A DNA stretch of 64,000 nt, taken from Flammeovirgaceae bacterium SG7u.111. Lineage in GTDB: Bacteria > Bacteroidota > Bacteroidia > Cytophagales > Flammeovirgaceae. The stretch is from contig CP139021.1 in NCBI GenBank assembly GCA_034044135.1, positions 1,999,635-2,063,634 on the forward strand. Direction: 5' to 3'. Under the pieces are notes generated by a model. That model searched no databases, was not told where the DNA came from, and saw only the letters and a list, made by a program, of their open reading frames with translations. Below, piece after piece: positions 54,958-63,391 of the stretch (the first letter of the stretch is position 1; every line of letters begins with the position of its first letter). A program made the translations under genes and the position numbers.

Positions 54958-55773
54958 CTACCCAAAAGAAATCGAATATTGTTTTCCATAATTTTGTAGG
55001 ATGTACAAGGTGGCCTCTATGAGAGATTGCATGGATGCATAGTGCCTTGGCCTGATCCAATAATGCTTGAGCATCTTCCACAAGATCTCTATCAGGTTGA
55101 GTTCGGGACAGTATGCAGGGATAAACTGTAGGTACAGGCCTTTTTTCTTCCATTTTCCCATAGCTTCCCCTACCTCTTTGGATCTATGTATCGCTGCGTT
55201 GTCCAAGACCAGTACGGTCTTCTTCGTGATCGTCTCGGAGAAACTGTCCAGTACCTGTATGACACATGCCGAGTTTGCCGCGCCATGGTAATAGCTCCCC
55301 GTGAAGGTGTTGGCCAACGGGTCGAGTATGCCCAAGACGGAGACCCCGTTGCCCCGCCGGGCGGGCAGCTTGTTTGCCGTGCCAACGGGCTGCCACGCAT
55401 ACGGAACGTTCGGGCACAGGCTTATCCCCGTCTCGTCAAAATAACACAGGTCGATCTCCCCTTGCCGGGCCTGCTGTCCCAGACAGTCGAGTTCTTGTTG
55501 GAAGAAACGGAACATCTCTTCGTCACGGTTGTTTTCCAGGGAGTTGCGCATGCGCTTCCAGACAAGACCCGACTTTTTCAATATCCGCTTGACGGTCTTC
55601 CCACAGGCGTCCTTGCCGAACTTGGTGGAGACCTCTTGGGCAAAAAAACGGAGACAGGTGACAGGCCCTTCCCGGGCAAGGGATGCTATTTTTTTTGCTC
55701 TTCCACCGTATAGATACTCGGCCGCCCACTCTTGGGGGCATCCATCAATCCTGCCGCCTTTGAGGATTCCCAT
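54958..55773 (-). CDS. IS630 transposase, catalytic part (frame B)
   Basis: A 271-residue open frame, of which the part after the A8 run (IASLAREGPVTC onward, about 240 residues) is the real domain. The DDE triad is visible: LCYFDETGIS, VLVLDNAAIHRS and CPELNLIEILWKMLKHY. It ends YSISFG. It is expected to be made only as a fusion with frame A by -1 frameshifting. The listed ATG is only the limit of the open frame and is not a likely start. Confidence 0.9.
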   Translation of the reverse strand: MGILKGGRIDGCPQEWAAEYLYGGRAKKIASLAREGPVTCLRFFAQEVSTKFGKDACGKTVKRILKKSGLVWKRMRNSLENNRDEEMFRFFQQELDCLGQQARQGEIDLCYFDETGISLCPNVPYAWQPVGTANKLPARRGNGVSVLGILDPLANTFTGSYYHGAANSACVIQVLDSFSETITKKTVLVLDNAAIHRSKEVGEAMGKWKKKGLYLQFIPAYCPELNLIEILWKMLKHYWIRPRHYASMQSLIEATLYILQNYGKQYSISFG

Positions 55774-55964
55774 CTGTCAAACCACTCCGAGATGGTGGCC
55801 CTGCGCACCTCGAATATGTCCCTGAGCATATCTATCGTATGTCCTTTGTTGCTCAGGAGCAGCGCATGGGCACGGTCGCGCTCGCGTTCAGAACCACCCT
55901 GCTTTTTCAAGGTTTTTAGTTCCATCTCTTCTGACGCACTTAGTGTGATATAGCGTTTTTCCAT
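55686..55964 (-). CDS. IS630 transposase, DNA-binding part (frame A)
   Basis: About 92 residues with a helix-turn-helix: SERERDRAHALLLSNKGHTI, then LRDIFEVRRATISEWFDRWE and SGRPSIYTVEEQKK. The frame ends in GAG CAA AAA AAA TAG, and slipping back one base on the A8 run enters frame B (AAA ATA GCA). A TTG three bases before the ATG at 55964 is the other possible start; ATG is preferred. It binds the terminal repeats in the family. Confidence 0.88.
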   Translation of the reverse strand: MEKRYITLSASEEMELKTLKKQGGSERERDRAHALLLSNKGHTIDMLRDIFEVRRATISEWFDRWESSKAAGLMDAPKSGRPSIYTVEEQKK

Positions 55965-56013
55965 CAAGCTAATTTAAGGCTTTTTTATTATACGGTTTCT
56001 TTTGTCCACTTAC

Positions 56014-59000
56014 TTAATTACCGCATGGGCTTAGTGGCGCTAAACACTCGACTTTCCCGTTGACTGTAAGACCTGCGTTATTGGCCTCATGGGAGCCTTC
56101 TTTGGTTAACATTACAGTGCCATACACATCTAGCCTAGCGCTAGAGCTAATGATAAGTGTTGAGGTAGCTTCAGAAATATCAAAGATATTGACCCCAGAA
56201 CAAAGCCTTGTGTCAGAGATGGTAACTTGAAAGCCCTTTACATTTACTTTGGTGTTTTTATCTGGTACTATATTGCCTGCACTTCCTCCTTCAGTGATTG
56301 ACCAAGTAGAAGGGTCATTCCAATCTCCATTTGCAATTGCCCAGAGTTCATTTGTGCTTCCTGAGTGTACCCCAATATCAAATGTAGTTATATTCGATTC
56401 ACCATAAGTATCCGTCACAACTACTTCTACTTGTTCATAAGTGCCTTGATCTTCTGTAGTTGGCGTAAGAACTAGCTCAATAAGACCGTTTTCTATATGA
56501 TTTAAGGTTGCAAAAGTTGGTAAATTTGTAGCAGTGAAAGTTAATTTTTCGTTCAGTTTTGCAATTACCTCATTAAAGATATAGGCATGTCCAATTTCAA
56601 CTAAATGAATCCCATCAGTAGCAGCATATCGAGCTTTAATCGTGAAATCATTGCTTTCATCAGCTAATTCATCATAAATATCAATTATTTGAGTTCCAAA
56701 ATTATCCCTGAATAGCTGAGCTTGGTTTTTGAGCTCATTTCTTTTATCGGTATCTCCTGCACTGAAGTTTCTGGGTTGGGTAGTAGTAATATAAAATAGG
56801 GCGCCACTAGTTTTAGCAATATTTTTGACAGTAGTTAAGTTTTGTATAGTAATACTAGCAGGGATATTTGCTGCTACATCATTTGTAGGCATATTTACAA
56901 TAATGATATCAGGGTTTAGTGTAAGTGCCTTATCAATATTAATATCGCCATCCCCACTTGGTAGTATGACATCCGAAGTAATACCACCACGAGCTAAGTT
57001 TATTACCTCACCAGTACCTGATTGTGTTACATAACTTTCTAATTTTCCAACCCATGCATTTGCATAATTACTTAGACCATGCCCTTCTGCTGTAGAAGAG
57101 CCTAACACTACTATTTTTTTATTGGTCCAATCTGGGCTGCCTCCATTTAGAAAATCTACACCATCTAAATCATTTGCAGTAATATTAATAGTCGAAGAAG
57201 TATTAATTGGTGCACATACAAAGTTTAATTGACTGATTTCAGGAGGATTATTTGGCGATATTTCCACGACTCCGTTCTCCTCTATGACGAGGGAGTTGAT
57301 GTATGCGAACGAGGAGGCTGCGTCCTTGACGACCTGTATGGTGACCTCCCCGTTTGCGTCGGGCAGTACGCCGGAAATGCGTGCGACTTCGCCCGTGTTG
57401 TTGACCGCGTCCAGGCTCACGGTCTGCGCCCCGATAGTGTAGTGGGTGAGGCGCTGCCCGGAGACCCCCGCCCTGCTGGCGAAGAACTCGAAGCTGTACG
57501 TCCTGGTAATGTCCAGCCCGCTCACCTTTAAGTGTTTGGCAGTCATGTCGTTCTCGAAGTAGAAGCTCCTCGTCACCTCGGGGGGGTATACCCCGGAGGC
57601 TGCGCCCGTGTTCCCCTCCAGGTCCCATGTGTCGAGTAGCTCGATGCCTATCCCGCTGCTCGCCCCTGTGTGGTCGAGCATGTCTGGGATGGAGTTGCCC
57701 GCGGTGGGTGCGCCGGTGACGTTGTTCCAGGGCGCCGGCGCGAGTGCGACCCCGTCCGCGCCGCCGTGGAAGTTCACGTGGATCACACGCAGCCCTCCCT
57801 TTGTAATGGTGTATACTACAGTGCTAAACTCGGAGTGCCCCGCCCCCTTGACGGCCCTGACCTTGTAGTAGTAGGTGGTGCCCTCCTCCAGTCCGGTGTC
57901 CGCGTAGGCGAGCTCGGAAGCGCCGGTGGTCCCCACCAGTGCGTACCCCCCCGCCAGCTCGAGGGACCTGTGGACCTCGAACCCGGTGGCCCCGGCGTGG
58001 TCGTAGGCCCATGCGATCTCTGCGGTGGCCTCCGAGTCGCCGTGCGCGGTGACGCTTGTGGGCGCGTCCACGACTCCGTTCTCCTCTATGACGAGGGAGT
58101 TGATGTATGCGAACGAGGAGGCTGCGTCCTTGACGACCTGTATGGTGACCTCCCCGTTTGCGTCGGGCAGTACGCCGGAAATGCGTGCGACTTCGCCCGT
58201 GTTGTTGACCGCGTCCAGGCTCACGGTCTGCGCCCCGATAGTGTAGTGGGTGAGGCGCTGCCCGGAGACCCCCGCCCTGCTGGCGAAGAACTCGAAGCTG
58301 TACGTCCTGGTAATGTCCAGCCCGCTGACCTTCAGCCGCTTGGTGGCCATGTCGTTCTCGAAGTAGAAGCTCCTCGTCACCTCGGGGGGGTATACCCCGG
58401 AGGCTGCGCCCGTGTTCCCCTCCAGGTCCCATGTGTCGAGTAGCTCGATGCCTATCCCGCTGCTCGCCCCTGTGTGGTCGAGCATGTCTGGGATGGAGTT
58501 GCCCGCGGTGGGTGCGCCGGTGACGTTGTTCCAGGGCGCCGGCGCGAGTGCGACCCCGTCCGCGCCGCCGTGGAAGTTCACGTGGATCACACGCAGCCCT
58601 CCCTTTGTAATGGTGTATACTACAGTGCTAAACTCGGAGTGCCCCGCCCCCTTGACGGCCCTGACCTTGTAGTAGTAGGTGGTGCCCTCCTCCAGTCCGG
58701 TGTCCGCGTAGGCGAGCTCGGAAGCGCCGGTGGTCCCCACCAGTGCGTACCCCCCCGCCAGCTCGAGGGACCTGTGGACCTCGAACCCGGTGGCCCCGGC
58801 GTGGTCGTAGGCCCATGCGATCTCTGCGGTGGCCTCCGAGTCGCCGTGCGCGGTGACGCTTGTGGGCGCGTCCACGACTCCGTTCTCCTCTATGACGAGG
58901 GAGTTGATGTATGCGAACGAGGAGGCTGCGTCCTTGACGACCTGTATGGTGACCTCCCCGTTTGCGTCGGGCAGTACGCCGGAAATGCGTGCGACTTCGC

Positions 59001-60582
59001 CCGTGTTGTTGACCGCGTCCAGGCTCACGGTCTGCGCCCCGATAGTGTAGTGGGTGAGGCGCTGCCCGGAGACCCCCGCCCTGCTGGCGAAGAACTCGAA
59101 GCTGTACGTCCTGGTAATGTCCAGCCCGCTGACCTTCAGCCGCTTGGTGGCCATGTCGTTCTCGAAGTAGAAGCTCCTCGTCACCTCGGGGGGGTATACC
59201 CCGGAGGCTGCGCCCGTGTTCCCCTCCAGGTCCCATGTGTCGAGTAGCTCGATGCCTATCCCGCTGCTCGCCCCTGTGTGGTCGAGCATGTCTGGGATGG
59301 AGTTGCCCGCGGTGGGTGCGCCGGTGACGTTGTTCCAGGGCGCCGGCGCGAGTGCGACCCCGTCCGCGCCGCCGTGGAAGTTCACGTGGATCACACGCAG
59401 CCCTCCCTTTGTAATGGTGTATACTACAGTGCTAAACTCGGAGTGCCCCGCCCCCTTGACGGCCCTGACCTTGTAGTAGTAGGTGGTGCCCTCCTCCAGT
59501 CCGGTGTCCGCGTAGGCGAGCTCGGAAGCGCCGGTGGTCCCCACCAGTGCGTACCCCCCCGCCAGCTCGAGGGACCTGTGGACCTCGAACCCGGTGGCCC
59601 CGGCGTGGTCGTAGGCCCATGCGATCTCTGCGGTGGCCTCCGAGTCGCCGTGCGCGGTGACGCTTGTGGGCGCGTCCACGACTCCGTTCTCCTCTATGAC
59701 GAGGGAGTTGATGTATGCGAACGAGGAGGCTGCGTCCTTGACGACCTGTATGGTGACCTCCCCGTTTGCGTCGGGCAGTACGCCGGAAATGCGTGCGACT
59801 TCGCCCGTGTTGTTGACCGCGTCCAGGCTCACGGTCTGCGCCCCGATAGTGTAGTGGGTGAGGCGCTGCCCGGAGACCCCCGCCCTGCTGGCGAAGAACT
59901 CGAAGCTGTACGTCCTGGTAATGTCCAGCCCGCTGACCTTCAGCCGCTTGGTGGCCATGTCGTTCTCGAAGTAGAAGCTCCTCGTCACCTCGGGGGGGTA
60001 TACCCCGGAGGCTGCGCCCGTGTTCCCCTCCAGGTCCCATGTGTCGAGTAGCTCGATGCCTATCCCGCTGCTCGCCCCTGTGTGGTCGAGCATGTCTGGG
60101 ATGGAGTTGCCCGCGGTGGGTGCGCCGGTGACGTTGTTCCAGGGCGCCGGCGCGAGTGCGACCCCGTCCGCGCCGCCGTGGAAGTTCACGTGGACGCTAC
60201 GGACTACTTCCTCTATAGAATTAGAGGTTGAGGGCTCGTTATAACTATTGAACGAAGGGATGAATGATGGATAATTTACCTTGTCTATAATATCAACTTC
60301 ATCATCAATAGTTGGATTAAATTCTTCGATAGTTTTAACGTCCGAATGAACTAAAGCAATTAACGAGTTAATATAGAAAGATTGCTCCATATCCTTAGAG
60401 GATGGAATTCCACTGGAAGTCACATGGTTTTCATACCCAATTTGATAGTATTGGTATTCCTTTTGTGTGGTTTTCAGAGTATTTGTTTTGTAGCCGAAGG
60501 GCGTATTAAGGTTGTGGTTTTTGGCTTGAGATCCAATTGCTAAACCAATGAGCCAACATAGCAACAAAGTAGTTTTTTTCAT
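56014..60582 (-). CDS. Giant SGNH-hydrolase protein with an 804-bp tandem domain array
   Basis: 1522 residues. Signal peptide 1-20 (ends GSQA). A unique N-terminal region reaches about 128, then three full copies of a 268-residue unit (about 130-933) and a fourth lacking the second half (934-1106). Each unit is a beta-rich carbohydrate-binding-like domain (VHVNFHGGADGVALAPAPW) plus an FN3 domain (TAEIAWAYDHAGATGFEVHR). Then an SGNH/GDSL hydrolase (about 1150-1345): VVLGSSTAEGHG, NLARGGITSD, IIVNMPTNDVA, DGIHLVEIGH. A cadherin-like domain and a C-terminal segment LWAIANGDWNDPSTW follow. No T9SS tail is present; the stop lies on the IS630 edge. Probably an exported glycan esterase. Confidence 0.9.
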   Translation of the reverse strand: MKKTTLLLCWLIGLAIGSQAKNHNLNTPFGYKTNTLKTTQKEYQYYQIGYENHVTSSGIPSSKDMEQSFYINSLIALVHSDVKTIEEFNPTIDDEVDIIDKVNYPSFIPSFNSYNEPSTSNSIEEVVRSVHVNFHGGADGVALAPAPWNNVTGAPTAGNSIPDMLDHTGASSGIGIELLDTWDLEGNTGAASGVYPPEVTRSFYFENDMATKRLKVSGLDITRTYSFEFFASRAGVSGQRLTHYTIGAQTVSLDAVNNTGEVARISGVLPDANGEVTIQVVKDAASSFAYINSLVIEENGVVDAPTSVTAHGDSEATAEIAWAYDHAGATGFEVHRSLELAGGYALVGTTGASELAYADTGLEEGTTYYYKVRAVKGAGHSEFSTVVYTITKGGLRVIHVNFHGGADGVALAPAPWNNVTGAPTAGNSIPDMLDHTGASSGIGIELLDTWDLEGNTGAASGVYPPEVTRSFYFENDMATKRLKVSGLDITRTYSFEFFASRAGVSGQRLTHYTIGAQTVSLDAVNNTGEVARISGVLPDANGEVTIQVVKDAASSFAYINSLVIEENGVVDAPTSVTAHGDSEATAEIAWAYDHAGATGFEVHRSLELAGGYALVGTTGASELAYADTGLEEGTTYYYKVRAVKGAGHSEFSTVVYTITKGGLRVIHVNFHGGADGVALAPAPWNNVTGAPTAGNSIPDMLDHTGASSGIGIELLDTWDLEGNTGAASGVYPPEVTRSFYFENDMATKRLKVSGLDITRTYSFEFFASRAGVSGQRLTHYTIGAQTVSLDAVNNTGEVARISGVLPDANGEVTIQVVKDAASSFAYINSLVIEENGVVDAPTSVTAHGDSEATAEIAWAYDHAGATGFEVHRSLELAGGYALVGTTGASELAYADTGLEEGTTYYYKVRAVKGAGHSEFSTVVYTITKGGLRVIHVNFHGGADGVALAPAPWNNVTGAPTAGNSIPDMLDHTGASSGIGIELLDTWDLEGNTGAASGVYPPEVTRSFYFENDMTAKHLKVSGLDITRTYSFEFFASRAGVSGQRLTHYTIGAQTVSLDAVNNTGEVARISGVLPDANGEVTIQVVKDAASSFAYINSLVIEENGVVEISPNNPPEISQLNFVCAPINTSSTINITANDLDGVDFLNGGSPDWTNKKIVVLGSSTAEGHGLSNYANAWVGKLESYVTQSGTGEVINLARGGITSDVILPSGDGDINIDKALTLNPDIIIVNMPTNDVAANIPASITIQNLTTVKNIAKTSGALFYITTTQPRNFSAGDTDKRNELKNQAQLFRDNFGTQIIDIYDELADESNDFTIKARYAATDGIHLVEIGHAYIFNEVIAKLNEKLTFTATNLPTFATLNHIENGLIELVLTPTTEDQGTYEQVEVVVTDTYGESNITTFDIGVHSGSTNELWAIANGDWNDPSTWSITEGGSAGNIVPDKNTKVNVKGFQVTISDTRLCSGVNIFDISEATSTLIISSSARLDVYGTVMLTKEGSHEANNAGLTVNGKVECLAPLSPCGN
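57265..60194 (-). repeat. 804-bp tandem repeat array (3.6 copies), GC-rich
   Basis: The landmark GTGGAAGTTCACGTGGA recurs at about 60177, 59373, 58569 and 57765, always 804 bases apart. The copies appear identical by eye, except for a patch at 57521-57547 in the last one. 58681-58740 is 44 of 60 G+C, against 19 of 60 at 56821-56880 in the same gene. The last copy (57265-57783) has no FN3 half. Confidence 0.95.
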
Positions 60583-60906
60583 TTCAAAAAATTCTTGTTA
60601 ACAGTTCGTTTCCTTTATGATTAAGTCCTCTTTGAGGATGCCGAAGGAGGATGAAAATTTTTACATTTCTGAAGTATATTCTCGATTAACAATTGGTAAA
60701 TATTTGCAATGTCCTTTGTGATACATCATTAGTTATGAGTAAATCAATGATATTAAAGAGTTTAGGAAAAATCCTGTTCTCTGAGTGAGTCTATGATTCC
60801 TTGGAAGTGAACATTTTGATTTTGGATGTAACTGGATTTTGGTCGATGTTTTCTACTAATAAGTTTGGTTGTAGTGAATGAGTTGCCAAATGACTCTTGT
60901 AAAGCA
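60583..60906. other. Spacer without a gene
   Basis: 324 AT-rich bases upstream of the SGNH-hydrolase gene (minus strand); presumably its promoter. No clear TAnnTTTG box was identified. Confidence 0.4.
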
Positions 60907-61323
60907 TTATAACCTTTTCCTCTTCTTAAACCATAATCCTACACCTGATTTAATGGTGTAATAAATATGTAATTTTTCAAGGTGTTGTTTCAATTCATTT
61001 CTAGCATTCAATTCTTTGGCATTTATCAAATAACTATGGCTAAGTATGTTTTTTAATAGTGTCATGCAAAGTGAATTACTAAGCAGCTTTTGTAGATTAT
61101 CGTTTTGGTATAAATATTCTAAAATGGTACGGTTCTCAAAAAAAATGGAAAAGCTATGCAATTTGCTTTCGTATAAGTTTGGATTAATCAATTCAGAAAC
61201 CTGAATATTGCCATTTTCCAAAGAACAAAATCTAGTTGATATTTTAAAAAGATGAATTTTCTTTAGGGCAACTTGAAAATTGCAGTGTGAATATAAATTT
61301 GAATTAAATAATTCTAGAGGCAT
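60907..61323 (-). CDS. Hypothetical protein, 138 residues
   Basis: An AT-rich frame beginning MPLELFNSNLYSHCNFQVAL. It is rich in Leu, Asn and Ser, and ends in a basic tail GLWFKKRKRL. No signal peptide; no known domain. The LQKLLSNSLCMTLLKNILSH and ELNARNELKQHLEKLHIYY segments look helical. It could be the remnant of a longer gene, such as a glycosyltransferase end, but I cannot support that. It stands alone, 324 bases upstream of the SGNH-hydrolase start on the same strand. Confidence 0.4.
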   Translation of the reverse strand: MPLELFNSNLYSHCNFQVALKKIHLFKISTRFCSLENGNIQVSELINPNLYESKLHSFSIFFENRTILEYLYQNDNLQKLLSNSLCMTLLKNILSHSYLINAKELNARNELKQHLEKLHIYYTIKSGVGLWFKKRKRL

Positions 61324-61743
61324 TTAAAAGTTGTTTGAGTTACATTTTTGTTTGATAAAGTTGCTGATTTATATAGGGGAAAAGGTTAAGCTTTACTTAT
61401 CGCAAGTTAAGCTTTGTTTTTTAATAATAATACACAAAAGTGTTATTGGGGATAAAAATTTACAATTGTTTAATAATTGAAATAAAATTAAATGTTTAAA
61501 TCATCTTCCAATTGTTATAAAGACTATAAGATCAAATCAACACAGTATAACTATCAATAACTATTAAAATAGTTGGTAGTGTTTTAGAATAGCGCTGCTA
61601 TTCTAAAATTTTCTTATTTCGTGAGAACCCAAAAGCGGTCCGCCGCCGCAACGAACGTTTTCGTTTGAAAACCTAAATTTTAAACATGCTCTTGCTCTCT
61701 TTTAACTTAAAGTTGTTACTCGAAAAAACTAAAATCGCTTGTT
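61324..61743. other. AT-rich spacer with a hairpin
   Basis: 420 bases. Contains a perfect 12-bp hairpin (61582-61608) and the motif CGGTCCGCCGC at 61636-61646, which also occurs at 2769-2779. Confidence 0.5.
61582..61608. terminator. 12-bp hairpin, terminator-like
   Basis: TTTTAGAATAGC and GCTATTCTAAAA around a GCT loop, followed by TTTTCTT. No plus-strand gene precedes it closely; the gene upstream in the minus direction starts at 61323. Confidence 0.45.
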
Positions 61744-62127
61744 ATGGAAAATACATTAGAACAGAACAAAAAAAACGCAATTGCCTTTTATAAAATGGCT
61801 TACGAAGGCGAGCCTCGAAAAGCAGTAGAGCTATACGTAGGCGAAAAATATATTCAGCACAACCCCGATGTGGAGGATGGAAAAGAAGGCTTTATCGCTT
61901 ATTTTGAGAAAATGCAGCGTGAGTACCCCGAAAAGTCTATCAAATTTGTGAGAAGTGTGGGCGAGGGCGATTTGGTTGCCCTGCATACGCACCAGACATG
62001 GCCGGGAAATGACCAATATGTGACCATGGATTTTTTCAGGTTCGATGGCGAGGGGAAAGTTGTTGAACATTGGGATGCTATCCAGCAAGTGCCGGCTTCA
62101 ATGAAGCATAGCAACGGAATGGTTTAG
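61744..62127 (+). CDS. SnoaL-like / NTF2-like protein
   Basis: 127 residues with the SnoaL-like fold: NAIAFYKMAYEGEPRKAVEL, YVGEKYIQHNPDVEDGKEGF, VALHTHQTWPGNDQYVTMDF, and FDGEGKVVEHWDAIQQVP. These are alpha+beta barrels of the ketosteroid-isomerase superfamily. Members include polyketide cyclases and many uncharacterised proteins, so the reaction is not known. Cytosolic; no signal peptide. It is a single gene with a 420-base spacer upstream. Confidence 0.9.
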   Translation: MENTLEQNKKNAIAFYKMAYEGEPRKAVELYVGEKYIQHNPDVEDGKEGFIAYFEKMQREYPEKSIKFVRSVGEGDLVALHTHQTWPGNDQYVTMDFFRFDGEGKVVEHWDAIQQVPASMKHSNGMV

Positions 62128-62436
62128 CTAAAGGATTATTACAACTTTGCCAAAGTCATGTTATCTTTACAGAAATTTTACCTGCCTTTTCTGACCGTCG
62201 AAATTGATTTTTTAATGAAGTTGTCTAAAGTAAGTGATTTCATGTCGAAAATGAGCAGGTTTTGGTTTAGGCGATACAATTTTTGACTCGGATCGGTCGC
62301 ACCGACGAATAATGGTGATTATTTAAGGAGAAATTGCGGAAGCATAGAACAAAACCAGCCATTTGCAGACGAAAGGCTTTACTTTAGGCAACTTCAATGT
62401 AAAAAACTCTGAAGGAGTGATTTAAACGCAATTGAT
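62128..62436. other. Spacer without a gene
   Basis: 309 bases between the SnoaL-like and patatin genes. A short TCGGT/ACCGA hairpin near 62290-62305 is all that I noticed. Confidence 0.4.
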
Positions 62437-63345
62437 ATGTCAAAAAAAGTATCGTTGGTGCTTTCTAGCGGAGGTGCTCGGGGGATGGCTCATGTGGGAG
62501 CAATTGAAGCATTGTTGACAGATGGCTACGAAATTGGTTCGGTGGCAGGCTCTTCCATGGGCGCTGTGGTAGGCGGGGTGTATGCCGCAGGTAAGCTGAA
62601 TGAGTTTAAGGAATGGATGTGCTCTCTCGACAAGGTGGACGTATTCAACTTGGTCGATTTTACCCTTACGGGCAATGGGCTGATACGTGGAGAAAAGGTG
62701 TTCAACGAGATAAAAAAGCTGATAGGCGATCCGAATATAGAAGAACTTTCCATTCCTTATGCAGCGGTAGCTACCGATATTTTGGAAAAAAAGGAAGTGG
62801 TTTTCAGAGAAGGAAAACTCTTCGATGCCATGCGTGCTTCCATCGCCATCCCTACGGTAATGACTCCCTTTTATGTGGAGAAAAAGCCGATGATTGATGG
62901 TGGAGTGCTTAACCCGCTTCCCATAGATGCGGTGAGCCGCTCGGAAAACGATTTGTTGGTTGTGGTGAATGTGAATGCGAATATTCCGTACGAGCGTCCT
63001 TTTGCCAAGCCCAAAGTGCAGGAAGAAGAGGACAGGAAATACAATATGGCGATGAAGCTTTTTAAAGAAAAGTGGAAAAGTTTAGTGCCCAAAAATACAA
63101 CTTCGGTGAAGAAAATGGGCTTCTTCGAACTGCTCTCCAAATCGTACGATCTTACCCAAGATTCCCTTACGTATATGCTTATCAAAGCCCATCAGCCAGA
63201 TTTGCTGATAGATATTTCTAGGGAAGCTTGTGGCACTTTTGAGTTTTACCGTTCGGCAGAGTTGATAGAGGCTGGTTCGAATGCTTATGAAAATACGCAG
63301 TCGGTTTCGGAAAATAGGCGTATTTTTGCAAAAGGCCTTTCATAA
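62437..63345 (+). CDS. Patatin-like phospholipase
   Basis: 302 residues. The oxyanion-hole motif SSGGARGMAHVGAIEAL (10-26), the nucleophile elbow GSSMGAVVGG (about 37-46, Ser39) and the catalytic Asp in MIDGGVLNPLP (about 152) are all present, as in RssA/NTE-type patatins. It acts as a lipid acyl hydrolase. There is no signal peptide, so it is cytosolic or membrane-associated. The last 100 residues carry a basic segment and SYDLTQDSLTYMLIKAHQPD. It lies 46 bases upstream of a DUF2027/Smr gene and may be co-transcribed with it. Confidence 0.93.
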   Translation: MSKKVSLVLSSGGARGMAHVGAIEALLTDGYEIGSVAGSSMGAVVGGVYAAGKLNEFKEWMCSLDKVDVFNLVDFTLTGNGLIRGEKVFNEIKKLIGDPNIEELSIPYAAVATDILEKKEVVFREGKLFDAMRASIAIPTVMTPFYVEKKPMIDGGVLNPLPIDAVSRSENDLLVVVNVNANIPYERPFAKPKVQEEEDRKYNMAMKLFKEKWKSLVPKNTTSVKKMGFFELLSKSYDLTQDSLTYMLIKAHQPDLLIDISREACGTFEFYRSAELIEAGSNAYENTQSVSENRRIFAKGLS

Positions 63346-63391
63346 GGGAAGGCTTTTTTGAATTTAGCAAGTACAATAAATACGATTTCGG

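Larger units (their letters stand above)
54951..56016 (-). mobile_element. IS630-family insertion sequence
   Basis: About 1066 bases with imperfect terminal inverted repeats: left end TAAGTACCTACCCAAAAGAA, right end (reverse complement) TTAAGTAAGTGGACAAAAGA, which share TAAGTA, then CAAAAGAAA and CG. TA flanks fit the IS630 target. The element holds two overlapping transposase frames joined by an A8 slippery run. The copy looks intact. Its right edge overlaps the stop codon of the SGNH-hydrolase gene. Confidence 0.8.

Noticed and set aside
55184-55741. Extra frames on both strands inside the IS630 element
   Set aside because: Overlap the DDE transposase in other frames; Arg/Pro-rich readings of GC-rich DNA.
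57670-60051. Three plus-strand frames of 257 codons and three minus-strand frames of 202 codons inside the 804-bp array
   Set aside because: They recur exactly with the array and are out-of-frame readings of GC-rich DNA, where stop codons are rare. The low-complexity, Arg/Gly-rich translations do not look like proteins.
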